NCBI RefSeq assembly: GCF_001648475.1 | Contig: NZ_LXSQ01000030.1 | Coordinates: forward strand, 89,744-153,743 | Direction: 5' to 3' | DNA length: 64,000 nucleotides | Source of the DNA: Eikenella halliae | GTDB lineage: Bacteria > Pseudomonadota > Gammaproteobacteria > Burkholderiales > Neisseriaceae | Shown: positions 43,344 through 52,032 of the stretch, piece by piece | Numbering within the stretch: position 1 is the stretch's first letter | How the letters are laid out: every line of letters begins with the position of its first letter | The notes under the pieces: model-generated | Databases searched by the model: none | Seen by the model: only the letters and a program-made list of their open reading frames with translations | What the model was told of the DNA's origin: nothing | Program-made: the position numbers and the translations under genes

Positions 43344-44246
43344 ATGCACGCCCTATTCCGACTCATTCGCCCGCGCACCCTGCCGCTGGCCATTGCCGCC
43401 GTCTGCTGCGGCAACGCCATCGCTTGGCACGGCAGCCCCGCAAGCTGGCGCGGCAGCGTGTTCCTGCTCAGCCTGCTCACCGCGCTGGCCCTGCAAATCG
43501 TTTCCAACATCGCCAACGACTACGGCGACGGCATACGCGGTACCGACCGCCACCGCGCCACCGATGCACCCGAACGCCTCACCGCCGGCGGCCAAATTTC
43601 CCTCCCGCACATCCGCCGCCTCCTCGCCGCCAGCGTATTGGCCGCCCTGCTCCTCGGCAGCACACTCATCGCCCTCAGCTTGCACCACCCGCAGCAATGG
43701 CTCGCCTTCCTGCTCTTAGGCAGCCTCGCCCTCGCCGCCGCCCTCACCTACACCCTCGGCCGTCATGCCTACGGCTACCACGGGCTGGGCGAAATCAGCG
43801 TATTCCTGTTCTTCGGCCTGCTCGGCGTGCAGGGCAGCGCCTACCTGCAACAAGGCAGCTGCCCGCCCGAAGGCTGGCTGCCCGCTGCCGGCTGCGGCCT
43901 GCTCGCCGCTGCCGTGCTGCACATCAACAATATGCGCGACATCGAAAGCGACCGCCAATCCGGCAAAACCACCCCCGCTACCCGGCTGGGCTTTGAGCGC
44001 AGCAAAACCCTGCACCGCCTCCTCCTGGCCGCCGCCCTCGTCTGCTATGCCGCCCTCGCCCCTCAAATCCCCAGCGTCCTCTTCTGGCTAAGCGCACTGC
44101 CGCTGGCCATCACCCACCTGCACCGCCTGCAAACCGCCGCCAGCCCCGCTGCCGCCGGACGCGAACTGCCGCACATCGTGCGCCTTGCCCTGGCCGTCAA
44201 CCTACTTTTCGACAGCGGCCTGCTGCTCGATTCCATATTACCTTAA
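43344..44246 (+). CDS. menA: 1,4-dihydroxy-2-naphthoate polyprenyltransferase (MenA-like, UbiA family)
   Basis: The 300-residue membrane protein starts MHALFRLIRPRTLPLAIAAV and carries the UbiA prenyl-diphosphate motif NDYGDGIRGTD (about 63-73) and the second aspartate region NNMRDIESDRQSGKTTPATRLG (about 193-214), typical of MenA. About eight hydrophobic helices follow the family plan. It attaches the polyprenyl chain to DHNA in menaquinone synthesis and would use the product of ispB. A plus-strand DUS pair lies just upstream, and no clear ribosome site is visible. Confidence 0.9.
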   Translation: MHALFRLIRPRTLPLAIAAVCCGNAIAWHGSPASWRGSVFLLSLLTALALQIVSNIANDYGDGIRGTDRHRATDAPERLTAGGQISLPHIRRLLAASVLAALLLGSTLIALSLHHPQQWLAFLLLGSLALAAALTYTLGRHAYGYHGLGEISVFLFFGLLGVQGSAYLQQGSCPPEGWLPAAGCGLLAAAVLHINNMRDIESDRQSGKTTPATRLGFERSKTLHRLLLAAALVCYAALAPQIPSVLFWLSALPLAITHLHRLQTAASPAAAGRELPHIVRLALAVNLLFDSGLLLDSILP

Positions 44247-44294
44247 TCCATTTAAATTAAAGGGAAACCACATCATCACACGCAGTTAAAAAAT

Positions 44295-44654
44295 ATGTCT
44301 ATCTTCTCGCAAATCCTTGTTTTACTCACTGCCGCCCTGTTCGGCTACATCATATACCTCGAAACCTTCGCCACCACTTCCCCCGCCACCGCCCGCGTAT
44401 TCAAGCTCAGCCAAGAGCAACTCTCCGAGCCGCGCTTCAACGTATTGATGTGCAACCAAGGCATCTACAACGGCTGCATCGCCCTCATGCTTGCCTACTC
44501 CGCCCTGTTCGCTGCCCAAGCAAAAGAAACCGCCGCCCTGCTGCTACTCAACTGCATCGTCGTGGCTGCCTACGGCGCGTTCACCTCAAATAAAAGTATC
44601 CTGCTCAAGCAAGGCGGGCTGCCTATTTTGGCTTTAATCAGTCTGTGGTTCTAG
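44295..44654 (+). CDS. DUF1304 family membrane protein
   Basis: The 119-residue protein (MSIFSQILVLLTAALFGYIIYLE) has four hydrophobic segments. It also has the family features ARVFKLSQEQL, the NQGIYNGCIALML segment and the C-terminal KQGGLPILALISL. Function unknown. It follows menA after 48 bases on the same strand and may share its transcript; a DUS hairpin closes it. Confidence 0.82.
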   Translation: MSIFSQILVLLTAALFGYIIYLETFATTSPATARVFKLSQEQLSEPRFNVLMCNQGIYNGCIALMLAYSALFAAQAKETAALLLLNCIVVAAYGAFTSNKSILLKQGGLPILALISLWF

Positions 44655-44664
44655 CAAATAGGGG

Positions 44665-44699
44665 AAAGGCTACCTGAAACCGGTTTTCAGGTAGCCTTT
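44665..44699 (+). terminator. Inverted DUS pair after the DUF1304 gene
   Basis: AAAGGCTACCTGAAA and TTTCAGGTAGCCTTT are separated by a five-base loop, 10 bases past the stop. Confidence 0.85.
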
Positions 44700-44871
44700 T
44701 GCTATGCCGTGTGTCAATCAGCGGCCGAAGCTTGGCATTGTTTGCCAGCTATCGGCCTGGCAACACCAATCTGCAATACAGGTTACCTGAAAATCATCGG
44801 TGCGTTTTCAGGCAGCCTGCTCGTTTGCCGTGCGGCCAAAGATTTGCCCGCCCTACCGCCGGAGCCCGTAA

Positions 44872-45029
44872 GGCTACCTGAAAACCGATCTATTCGTTTC
44901 AGGTAGCCCTTTCCTCATTGCCACATGGGTAATAAGCGCCCACCCTGCCGCTGAAGCTTATGAGGCTACCTGAAAAATGGGAACACGGGTTTCAGGTAGC
45001 CTTTTATGCCGGGTTTTCAGGTAGCCTTT
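44872..45029. repeat. DUS-rich spacer cassette, copy A
   Basis: About 158 bases with four DUS in the order forward, reverse, forward, reverse, then a fifth reverse. The same order, spacing and linking sequences (for example ATTGCCAC and TTTTATGC) recur in copy B at 45133. The 44655-45312 gap has no gene; a simDUS-type variant lies near 44804. Confidence 0.8.
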
Positions 45030-45083
45030 GCAGGCTATGTAGGATTTGTGCGGTATGCGCGGTTTGGAATGGCAAATAACAGC

Positions 45084-45104
45084 GTGCGTGCCCGTGGCAC
45101 GCAC
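45084..45104. repeat. Hairpin between the two spacer cassettes
   Basis: GTGCGTGCC-CGT-GGCACGCAC is a perfect 9-bp stem, followed by CCTAC. It looks like a fragment of a short interspersed palindrome and is not built from DUS. Confidence 0.6.
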
Positions 45105-45132
45105 CCTACACACGAAATAAGCAGGCGGTATG

Positions 45133-45288
45133 GGCTACCTGAGAACCGATTGCTTGCGTTTCAGGTAGCCCTTTCTGCATTGCCACGTGAGTAACGGACA
45201 ACCAGCCACTAAAGTTTGTGAGGCTACCTGAAAATCGAAAATACGGGTTTTCAGGTAGCCTTTTATGCTGGGTTTTCAGGTAGCCCCT
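45133..45288. repeat. DUS-rich spacer cassette, copy B
   Basis: A diverged direct repeat of 44872-45029. DUS positions align, and linkers are shared (CCGAT, CGTTTCAGGTAGCCCTTTC, ATTGCCAC, GGGTTTTCAGGTAGCC). Its last DUS abuts the end of the TonB receptor gene and may help terminate it. Confidence 0.8.
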
Positions 45289-45312
45289 ATCTTTTAAACC
45301 GGGCTTCTATCT

Positions 45313-48300
45313 TTAAAACCGGGCTTTGATGCCGAGGGTTACGGTGCGGCCCGGGCCGGGGGTGGGGACGTTGCTCATGGGGTCGAGGTAGTAGCGGTTG
45401 GTGAGGTTGTTCACGCCGAGGTTGATGCTGAGCCTGTTGCCGATGCGGTAGCGGGCGTAGGCATCCCAAATGGTGGAGGCGCGCCAGTGGTAGGCTTGAC
45501 CGGTGGTTTTGAGCAGGCGGCCCATGCCTTGTTCGATGAGCCGGTCGTGCTGTTTGCTATCGCGGCGGCTGTGGTGGATGCCGCGGATGCCGAGCTCGAG
45601 TTTTTCGCCGAGGAGGCGCACACCCAAGTCTAAATTAATGGAGTATTTGGGCTGGATGGATTGGTAGAACCTGGTTGCGCCGATGCCGCCTTCGATGCAG
45701 GCGGGTACGCTGTTGTAGTACATATCGTAGGCGAAGGAGAGGTTTTCGTCGCAGGTTTGTTGTTTTAAACGGTAGGTGCCGCCGAGCGACATGAAGAAGC
45801 GGCCGAAATCGAGGCGGCTTTGCAGTTCGAGGCCTTGGGTGATTTTGCGGTCGTATTGGATGAGGTCTTTGTTGGCGGCGGTGTCGATGACGTTTTTGAT
45901 GGTGTTGGAAAAATAGGTGAGGCGCACGTCGCCTTCGCGCAGCCTGCTCCACAGCGGGGCGAAGTTGTAGCTGTAGCCGATTTCCCAGTTGGTGCTGCGT
46001 TCGGGCTTGAGGTCGAACGAGGGCAGCATGGCTTCCAGATACACTGCGCCGAAGCTCATATTGGTGGCTTCGTAGATGCTGGGGAAGCGCGTCATCTGCG
46101 CCCAGCGCAGGTGCAGGCGGCTGTTGTCGGTGAGATCGTAGCTGAGGGCGAGCATGGGCGACCAGGCCGAGCCGTTGAGGCGTTTTACCGGCGGATAGTT
46201 GGCATCGCCCGTTATCGGGGTATGGATGTGGCGGGCTTCGTCGGGCAGGTCGGTGCTGGCCAGGTCGTTGCGGCGGGTGCGGTAGTCGGGCGAATTATCG
46301 TCGTTGGTGTTTTCTTGATATTGGCTGGCTTCATAGCCGTAATCAAACGGATAGTTGTCGTCATTGGGATGATATTCGAAGCGGGCGCTGCGGCTCACGC
46401 GCAGGTAGCGGTAGTAGCTGCCCTGCCTGCCCTGCGGGTTGCTTACTCGCTGGTCGAACAGGCCGTTTTCAAAGGCGGGGCCGTGGAATTTGCGGTTGCC
46501 GTATTCCACGATTTTGGGGCGCACCGGGCGGTAGAGCACGGTGCGGCTTTCATCGAAAGCCTGGTATTGGCCGTTACCGTCGATATAGCCGGTGTTGCCG
46601 TTTTGGTCGTGGCGCGACAGGCTCTCGTCGGGGAAGAAGCCGTAGCGCCGTTCGAAGTTGCGGTAGATGGTTTCGAAATTGCCCGGGTCGGCGTCGATTT
46701 CGGCTCTGGCGCGGCGGTAGGCATCGATTTCTTCCTGCGTCATCAGTTGCAAATACGGCAGGGCAATGCCGCTGATGACGTTGCCGCCGTCGGCATTTTG
46801 GGTAACGGAATAGGCGGGGTTGCGGCTGGCGCGGGCGCGGGCGAGCAGGTCGTCAAACGCCCAGAAGCGGTCGTAGCGGATGCCGCCTTCGATTTTCAGG
46901 CGTTCGGTCGGCCGCCAGTCGAAACTCAGTTGCGCGCCCCATTCTTTGCGCCGCCCGGAGCGCGGGCCGGTGAGCTTGGTGAGCGCGGTTACGGCATCCA
47001 TCACGCCGAAGAAGTCTTGGTCGTTTTTCGCCACTTCGCTGCTTTCGTCCAGCTTTTCGTATTGGTGGCGGGCGGAGAGGGTGAGGCTGAATCGGTCGTT
47101 CAGGCGCATGCGGTTGCTGATGTTGAAGCCGGTACGGGTGGCTTTGGTGGTTTGCACCGCGCCGGAGAATACGGTGTTTGCGCCGTCGATAACGGGCGGG
47201 TCGTTGGGTGGGGTATTGCGGTCGTAGCCTTCGTCTATCAACTCTTGGCAGCTGGCAATGCCGCGTGCGGGGTCGGGCTGGAGGTTGTGGCGGAAGCAGC
47301 GCGCCCAGGCATCGTATTTGTTGTCGCCGTACGGCACGGCCAAGTCGGGGCCGCCGCTTTGGTGGCGGGTGCTGGTGGTGCGCACGCGCCAGATGTCGGC
47401 TTTGAGGTCGATCCAGCGGCTGCCTTCGGGCTGCCATTGGTAGCCGAGTTTGTAGGTGCGGCTGCGGATGTCGGAATCGATGCCTTGCACGGGGGCGATG
47501 TCGTAACGCTTGCGCTGCATATTGTATTGGCTGCCCAAGCCCAGCAGCAGGTTGTTGATGAAGGGGTTCATCTCGCCGAAGCGGATTTTGGTGTCCATGT
47601 AGTGCAGGTTGATTTGCTGGCCGCGCGGCAGATACCAGTTGTTTTTTACAAGCAGGCTGCGGCTGGCCACGTTGCTATTGGGCACTTGTTCGCCGGGGCG
47701 GTAGAGGTCGGCCATGTCGGGAATCAGGGCGTCGGAGCGGTCGGCGCGCGGGTCTTCGCTGTCGTAGATAGCATTATTCAGGTAGCCCGATGCGCCGCGT
47801 TTGCCGCTGAAATAAGTGCCTTTGCGGCGGTCGCTGTAGGCAACGAGGCCATCTGAAAGGTCGGTTTTGAAGGCGGCGGAAAACAAAAGGTTGCGGTCGT
47901 TTTTAAATTCGGCAAAGCGGCTGCTTTGGCGCGGTTTGTCGGCATCCGTGCCGTAGAAATTGAGCCCGGCGAAAGGCACGTTGCCGCCTAACGTGCCCGA
48001 TGCGCCGTCTGCCGTGGGGTTGCCGGGCAGTGTGCGGTAGTCTTTGCCCAAATAGTCGTTTAAATTTTGCAGCGGCTTGGCGGTGTTGTTGGAAAACTCG
48101 GTTTTCACTTCCACACCCCAGCTTTTGCCTTCGGGGATGATGTCGGCAGGCTCGATGGTGCGGATAGCCACTGCGCCGCCCACGCCGGATTTCACGCCGC
48201 GCGTCATGGCCGGGCCTTTTTCCACCGTGATGCTGCGGAACAGGGCGGGATCGACGTAGTTGCGGTCGGCGATGCCGTAGTTGTTCATCCACACGTCCAC

Positions 48301-48654
48301 GGTCTGCTCCGTGCCGTCGATGGTAACGGGGATGCGGCCTTTGCCGCTGATGCCGCGGATATTGGGCGTAATCGCGCTGCCGGCGTTGCGGGTGTTCATG
48401 TTGTACACGCCGTTTAAGCCTTTGAACACGTCGCCGGCGGCATCCGTGCGGTAACGTTCGAGATATTCGCGGCCGGCGTAGACGCTGGAAACGTTTTTGC
48501 GGTACACGTCGTCTGCCCCGCGCTGGTCGCGGCTGCGGGCTTTGATTTCGATGGTTTCGAGCTCGGCAGAAGTATCGGCGGCGGCCTGCATGTGGGCAAA
48601 GGCTGTTGTGAGCAGCAATACCAATACGCTGGGGCGGAAGACTTGTGGCTTCAT
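45313..48654 (-). CDS. Large TonB-dependent outer-membrane receptor
   Basis: The 1113-residue protein has a signal peptide (about 1-26, ending MQAAA), a plug domain (DVFKGLNGVYNMNTRNAGSAI, PNIRGISGKGRIPVTIDGT, ITVEKGPAM near 140) and a long beta barrel. It ends in the outer-membrane signature with C-terminal Phe (GRTVTLGIKARF) and the TonB-receptor end motif NLGVNNLTNRYY. It is larger than most siderophore receptors (650-800 residues) and nearer the size of heme or host-protein receptors. The ligand cannot be assigned. A Fur-like sequence lies upstream, so iron control is likely. No TonB, ABC transporter or partner lipoprotein is adjacent on this strand. One DUS is read in frame (SGYLNN). Confidence 0.9.
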   Translation of the reverse strand: MKPQVFRPSVLVLLLTTAFAHMQAAADTSAELETIEIKARSRDQRGADDVYRKNVSSVYAGREYLERYRTDAAGDVFKGLNGVYNMNTRNAGSAITPNIRGISGKGRIPVTIDGTEQTVDVWMNNYGIADRNYVDPALFRSITVEKGPAMTRGVKSGVGGAVAIRTIEPADIIPEGKSWGVEVKTEFSNNTAKPLQNLNDYLGKDYRTLPGNPTADGASGTLGGNVPFAGLNFYGTDADKPRQSSRFAEFKNDRNLLFSAAFKTDLSDGLVAYSDRRKGTYFSGKRGASGYLNNAIYDSEDPRADRSDALIPDMADLYRPGEQVPNSNVASRSLLVKNNWYLPRGQQINLHYMDTKIRFGEMNPFINNLLLGLGSQYNMQRKRYDIAPVQGIDSDIRSRTYKLGYQWQPEGSRWIDLKADIWRVRTTSTRHQSGGPDLAVPYGDNKYDAWARCFRHNLQPDPARGIASCQELIDEGYDRNTPPNDPPVIDGANTVFSGAVQTTKATRTGFNISNRMRLNDRFSLTLSARHQYEKLDESSEVAKNDQDFFGVMDAVTALTKLTGPRSGRRKEWGAQLSFDWRPTERLKIEGGIRYDRFWAFDDLLARARASRNPAYSVTQNADGGNVISGIALPYLQLMTQEEIDAYRRARAEIDADPGNFETIYRNFERRYGFFPDESLSRHDQNGNTGYIDGNGQYQAFDESRTVLYRPVRPKIVEYGNRKFHGPAFENGLFDQRVSNPQGRQGSYYRYLRVSRSARFEYHPNDDNYPFDYGYEASQYQENTNDDNSPDYRTRRNDLASTDLPDEARHIHTPITGDANYPPVKRLNGSAWSPMLALSYDLTDNSRLHLRWAQMTRFPSIYEATNMSFGAVYLEAMLPSFDLKPERSTNWEIGYSYNFAPLWSRLREGDVRLTYFSNTIKNVIDTAANKDLIQYDRKITQGLELQSRLDFGRFFMSLGGTYRLKQQTCDENLSFAYDMYYNSVPACIEGGIGATRFYQSIQPKYSINLDLGVRLLGEKLELGIRGIHHSRRDSKQHDRLIEQGMGRLLKTTGQAYHWRASTIWDAYARYRIGNRLSINLGVNNLTNRYYLDPMSNVPTPGPGRTVTLGIKARF

Positions 48655-48766
48655 TTGTTAGCAACCTGTAAATATCAGTAATCAAATAAAGGAATTGGAA
48701 TGCTCATCCCTTCATTTATATGAATAAATGGATAAATATTGTTAATAATACTCGCATAATATTTAA

Positions 48767-48785
48767 TATGAGAATTGTTTTCAAT
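48767..48785. promoter_or_regulatory. Candidate Fur box upstream of the TonB receptor
   Basis: ATATGAGAATTGTTTTCAA resembles known Fur targets (compare GATAATNATTTTCA). It lies about 115 bases upstream of the receptor ATG in very AT-rich DNA. The 48655-48973 gap contains this site and no gene. Confidence 0.5.
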
Positions 48786-48973
48786 AGTAGGAAAGTATTA
48801 AATCCCGACTGAATCAATAAAACAGGCTGTGGATAAGAGCGGAGAGCGGTTTGTAAAAACCGGAATTTGAGCGCACATCGCTACAGTTTTGAAAAAAACG
48901 GCATTTTTCTTTACAATATCGGCCGGTAGCAATGCTGCCTTATCCGAACCAACCTTAAAAGAAGGAATGATTT

Positions 48974-49633
48974 ATGAAGTCCAAACAAACACTTTGGTTG
49001 TTGTGCGTGGCCGCCGTACTCGGCCTTTCCGCCTGTGGCGGCAAAGGTGGGAATGAACAAGCCCCGGCACAGCAGCAACAAGCTTCGCAAAGCCAGGAAG
49101 CCAGCCAGCAGGCTGAAAGCGGCAGCCAACAAGAAGCCGCTTCTATGGATAATTTCCTGAGCAACGCCCAAGCTTTGCAGGCAGCAGAAGATTCCCTCAA
49201 AGCCCTGCCGCAGTTCTCCGGCAAGGAATTGAATGTATTCCAAAACGTTCAATTCTATGGCAGCAGCCGTCCGCGCATTGAAATCGACATCCAAGACCCG
49301 GAAAAACCGGATAATATCGACCACTACACCTATGAAGACGGCAAGTGGAGCGAACCGCAGCCGGTACAAATCTCCGGCGGCGGCGACATGAAAGACAACG
49401 TAACCCCGCTGAAAGACATCAAATTCGCCACTGTGGCCACCATTGCCAAAACCTGGGGCGAGAAAGCCAAGGAAGTGGAAGCCACTGAAACCCAGCTGGA
49501 TTTCGTCAGCTTCCAACTTTGGGTGCCGAATCAAACCCGCCGTTGGATCACTTCCACCATCGAAACCCCGCGCGCCAAATACTCTGCCGATTTCAATGTG
49601 GACGGCACTTTGAAAGAGTTTGAAAAGCAGTAA
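48974..49633 (+). CDS. Hypothetical lipoprotein
   Basis: The 219-residue protein has a lipoprotein signal with lipobox LSAC (Cys about residue 21). A low-complexity Gln/Ala/Ser linker follows (about 28-55) before a folded domain beginning MDNFLSNAQALQAAEDSLKALP. GKELNVFQNVQFYGSSRPRIEIDIQDP and KVEATETQLDFVSFQLWVP-type strands suggest a beta-rich fold. No family is recognised. AAGAAGGA precedes the ATG. It diverges from the TonB receptor, but a functional link is not shown. Confidence 0.72.
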   Translation: MKSKQTLWLLCVAAVLGLSACGGKGGNEQAPAQQQQASQSQEASQQAESGSQQEAASMDNFLSNAQALQAAEDSLKALPQFSGKELNVFQNVQFYGSSRPRIEIDIQDPEKPDNIDHYTYEDGKWSEPQPVQISGGGDMKDNVTPLKDIKFATVATIAKTWGEKAKEVEATETQLDFVSFQLWVPNQTRRWITSTIETPRAKYSADFNVDGTLKEFEKQ

Positions 49634-49661
49634 TACAAAGAATAGCTTAGAGAGTAATCAA

Positions 49662-49720
49662 AGGCTACCTGAAAACGTAACGCAGAGAATTTTCTGCGAA
49701 ACTGAATTTTTCAGGTAGCC
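49662..49720 (+). terminator. Inverted DUS pair after the lipoprotein gene
   Basis: AAAGGCTACCTGAAAA and TTTTTCAGGTAGCCTTTT flank a spacer with its own small stem (GCAGAGAATTTTCTGC). It is directly followed by Correia element 4. Confidence 0.7.
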
Positions 49721-49723
49721 TTT

Positions 49724-49829
49724 TATAGTGGATTAAAATAAGAATGGGACAAGGCGGCGAGCCGCAGACAGTATGAGCAATACGGCAAGGCGAGCCAACG
49801 CGGTAGCATTCTTATTTTAATTCACTATA
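49724..49829 (-). mobile_element. Correia-type element 4 (106 bp)
   Basis: It starts TATAGTGGATTAAAATAAGA and ends TTATTTTAATTCACTATA, with the core GGGACAAGGCGGCGAGCCGC. It is inserted immediately after the T run of a DUS terminator and faces element 5 in the opposite orientation about 100 bases away. Confidence 0.88.
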
Positions 49830-49926
49830 TCTTGGCCGGGTAAAACCGGATACCGCCATATGCAGCAAAAGGCTACCTGAAAACACAGCGAACACAGCAC
49901 ATGTTTTCAGGTAGCCTTCATCCATT

Positions 49927-50031
49927 TATAGTAAATTAAATTTAAACCAGTACAGCGTTGGTTCGCCTTGCCGTAACGTGTGTACTATCTGCGGCTCGCT
50001 GCCTTGTCCTGATTTTTGTTAATTCACTATA
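49927..50031 (+). mobile_element. Correia-type element 5 (105 bp)
   Basis: It starts TATAGTAAATTAAATTTAAA and ends TTTTGTTAATTCACTATA, oriented like elements 1 and 2. Its right end is 12 bases from the stop of the AraC gene, so it may form the 3' end of that transcript. An inverted DUS pair (49867-49918) lies between elements 4 and 5, and the 49634-50042 gap contains no gene. Confidence 0.88.
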
Positions 50032-50042
50032 AAACACTGTAC

Positions 50043-50951
50043 TCAAACCACGGTCTTCTCCGCCTCTTCCAGCTGCTGCACGCGATATTGCTTCGGCGTT
50101 TGCCCGAAATACTGCTTAAACGCGCGGTTGAAATGCGATTCCGAAACAAAGCCATTTTCCAGCGCAATGCGCAAAATCGTATCCGCACTTGCCGCCAGCT
50201 GCACTGCCGCCTGCTGCAGGCGGATCGACAGCACAAAGCGGTGCGGGCTCTCTCCGATTACCGATTTAAACAAACGCATCAGCTGCGCCCGCGAGAGTTT
50301 GGCCATTTCCGCCATCCGCGCAATCGACCAATCCTCCTGCGGCGCGAGTAACACCGCCTGCAACAGCCCGCTGAGGCGCGGGTCTTCCAGCTGCGACAAA
50401 AAAGAAGGATCGCTGCTCTGCTGCCGGTAGCGCCGCAATACCGCCACCAGCATCACCTGCGAAAGCGCATTCACCACCGTGCCGCTGCCGTAACGCAGCC
50501 GTTCCGCCTCATCCAGCATCATCGCTGCCGTTTGCCGCATTTCCGGCAGCGGCAGCAGCAGGCATTCCGGCATACCCAGCCACAGTGCCGCATGGCGCGT
50601 GTAGCGGTATTGGCCGCACAAAAGCTGCAAGCGGTTGCCGCCGCAGTCTTTCACCGCCAACACGCCGCCTTCGTGAATCTGCGGCTTGCCTGCCGGTTGC
50701 GCCAAGCCCTCCAAACTGTCGGCAATGCTGTGCGCCGTATCGTAAGGCAGCAGCACCGCATCGCCCGCATGCAGCGCCACCGCCGGCCCGCTGCCCGCCC
50801 GCAGCCAGCCGCCGCCCGACACCACCCAATGCAGCCGCGCCGTTTCCGGCTCGGTTTTGTGTTCTAAATGAAACCCGCCGCCCAGCCGGCAGCACACATC
50901 AATCCGACCGCGCAGCCGCGCCAGATAAATTAATTTGTCCAACACATCCAT
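50043..50951 (-). CDS. AraC-family transcriptional regulator (cupin type)
   Basis: The 302-residue protein has an N-terminal cupin domain (HWVVSGGGWLRAGSGPAVALHAGDAVLLPYDTAHS, about 45-90). The C-terminal AraC DNA-binding domain has two helix-turn-helices (WSIARMAEMAKLSRAQLMRLFKSVIGESPHRFV and TILRIALENGFVSESHFNRAFKQYFGQTPKQYR). ATG at 50951 sits seven bases from GGGAG. It is divergent from an AhpD-like and a rhodanese gene, a layout common for AraC regulators that control neighbouring peroxidase-like carboxymuconolactone decarboxylase genes. The inducer is unknown. Confidence 0.9.
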   Translation of the reverse strand: MDVLDKLIYLARLRGRIDVCCRLGGGFHLEHKTEPETARLHWVVSGGGWLRAGSGPAVALHAGDAVLLPYDTAHSIADSLEGLAQPAGKPQIHEGGVLAVKDCGGNRLQLLCGQYRYTRHAALWLGMPECLLLPLPEMRQTAAMMLDEAERLRYGSGTVVNALSQVMLVAVLRRYRQQSSDPSFLSQLEDPRLSGLLQAVLLAPQEDWSIARMAEMAKLSRAQLMRLFKSVIGESPHRFVLSIRLQQAAVQLAASADTILRIALENGFVSESHFNRAFKQYFGQTPKQYRVQQLEEAEKTVV

Positions 50952-51189
50952 TTCCATTCTCCCAAATTGTTCGGCGGCGGGAACATGTCGCCAAAACACT
51001 CCGCCTCCTGCAGTCTTGCCTTACCGCCATGCCAGAAAATAATTGCTCCGGCCATAGCGCGCAGTCAAAAAAATGAGACGATCAGTCAATCCCTGCCCTA
51101 AAACTTATGCCATCATACGCCCCATCAAACGGTTTCGGCAAAAGCCGTCCGTTCAAATTTTATTTCAGTTTGTTTGTTAGGAGAACACC

Positions 51190-51531
51190 ATGTTTTTAGA
51201 TTGGAAAAAACACGCAGCCCACGTTAAACAATCATTTGCCAAGCTCGGCAAAAACCACCCCAAAATGCTGGCCGGCTACGCCGCCCTCGAAAGCGCCGCC
51301 GCAGCCGAAGCGCTGGACGCCAAAACCCGCGAACTCATCGCCCTGGCCGTGGCCGTTACCACCCGCTGCGAAAGCTGCATTTCCGTGCATGCCCAAGCCG
51401 CTGTGAAAGCCGGTGCCACCGAGAGCGAAGTGGCCGGTGCGCTCGCCACCGCCATCTCCCTCAACGCCGGTGCCGCCTACACCTACTCCCTGCGCGCCCT
51501 CGAAGCCGTGGAAGACGCCCGCGAAGCCTAA
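51190..51531 (+). CDS. AhpD-like carboxymuconolactone decarboxylase family protein
   Basis: The 113-residue helical protein (MFLDWKKHAAHVKQSFAKLGKNHP) has the family signature LDAKTRELIALAVAVTTRCESCISVHAQAAVKAGAT. The redox CxxC lies in CESC (about residues 59-62) with the proton-relay His four residues later. Such proteins are small alkylhydroperoxidase-type reductants. TTAGGAG precedes the ATG. It is divergent from the AraC regulator and 73 bases ahead of a periplasmic rhodanese, so the three probably form a redox-stress unit. Confidence 0.9.
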   Translation: MFLDWKKHAAHVKQSFAKLGKNHPKMLAGYAALESAAAAEALDAKTRELIALAVAVTTRCESCISVHAQAAVKAGATESEVAGALATAISLNAGAAYTYSLRALEAVEDAREA

Positions 51532-51604
51532 ACCCGGTTTTCAGGTAGCCTTTATGAATAACAAGCTACCTGAAAAACTCCCCCGCCATCAAGAAAGGTA
51601 CATC

Positions 51605-51991
51605 ATGAAAAAAACCCTCTCTCTAGCCGCCATCGCCCTGTTGGCCGCCCTGCCCGTTGCCGCTTCCGCCCACGGCCAGCACAGCCGCAAGCCTGCCCAG
51701 CAACAGAGCCGGCCGCGCCACGCCCCCGCCCGCCAAGAAGCCGTGTGGATCGACGTGCGCACGCCCGAGGAATATGCCGCAGGCCATCTGGAAAACGCCA
51801 AAAACATTCCGCACGACCAAATCGGCCAACAGATTGCCGCCCACGTTCCCAATAAAAACACCCCCATCAACCTCTACTGCCGCAGCGGCCGCCGTGCCGA
51901 AGCAGCCAAACAAGTGCTCGAAAGCATGGGCTACACCAACGTGCAAAACCGCGGCGGCTACGAACAGCTCAAACAGTCCGGCCTGCACTGA
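51605..51991 (+). CDS. Periplasmic rhodanese-like protein
   Basis: The 128-residue protein has a signal peptide (MKKTLSLAAIALLAALPVAASA, cleavage near 22). A His/Gln/Arg-rich linker leads to one rhodanese domain: VWIDVRTPEEYAAGHLENAKNIPH, the active-site loop LYCRSGRRA (Cys about residue 97) and GYTNVQNRGGYE. It probably handles persulfide sulfur or cyanide in the periplasm, in the manner of PspE. An inverted DUS pair separates it from the AhpD-like gene and another closes it. Confidence 0.9.
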   Translation: MKKTLSLAAIALLAALPVAASAHGQHSRKPAQQQSRPRHAPARQEAVWIDVRTPEEYAAGHLENAKNIPHDQIGQQIAAHVPNKNTPINLYCRSGRRAEAAKQVLESMGYTNVQNRGGYEQLKQSGLH

Positions 51992-52032
51992 TGCCTGCGT
52001 CTGACCACTGAAACACATCACGCCACTACCAA

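Noticed and set aside
44699..44906. Small frames between the DUF1304 and TonB genes
   Set aside because: They are translations of DUS-rich spacer without a ribosome site or conservation signal.
45820..47856. 678-codon plus-strand frame opposite the TonB receptor
   Set aside because: It is antisense to a clear receptor gene, Val/Ala/Gly-rich and without recognisable domains; length comes from codon bias.
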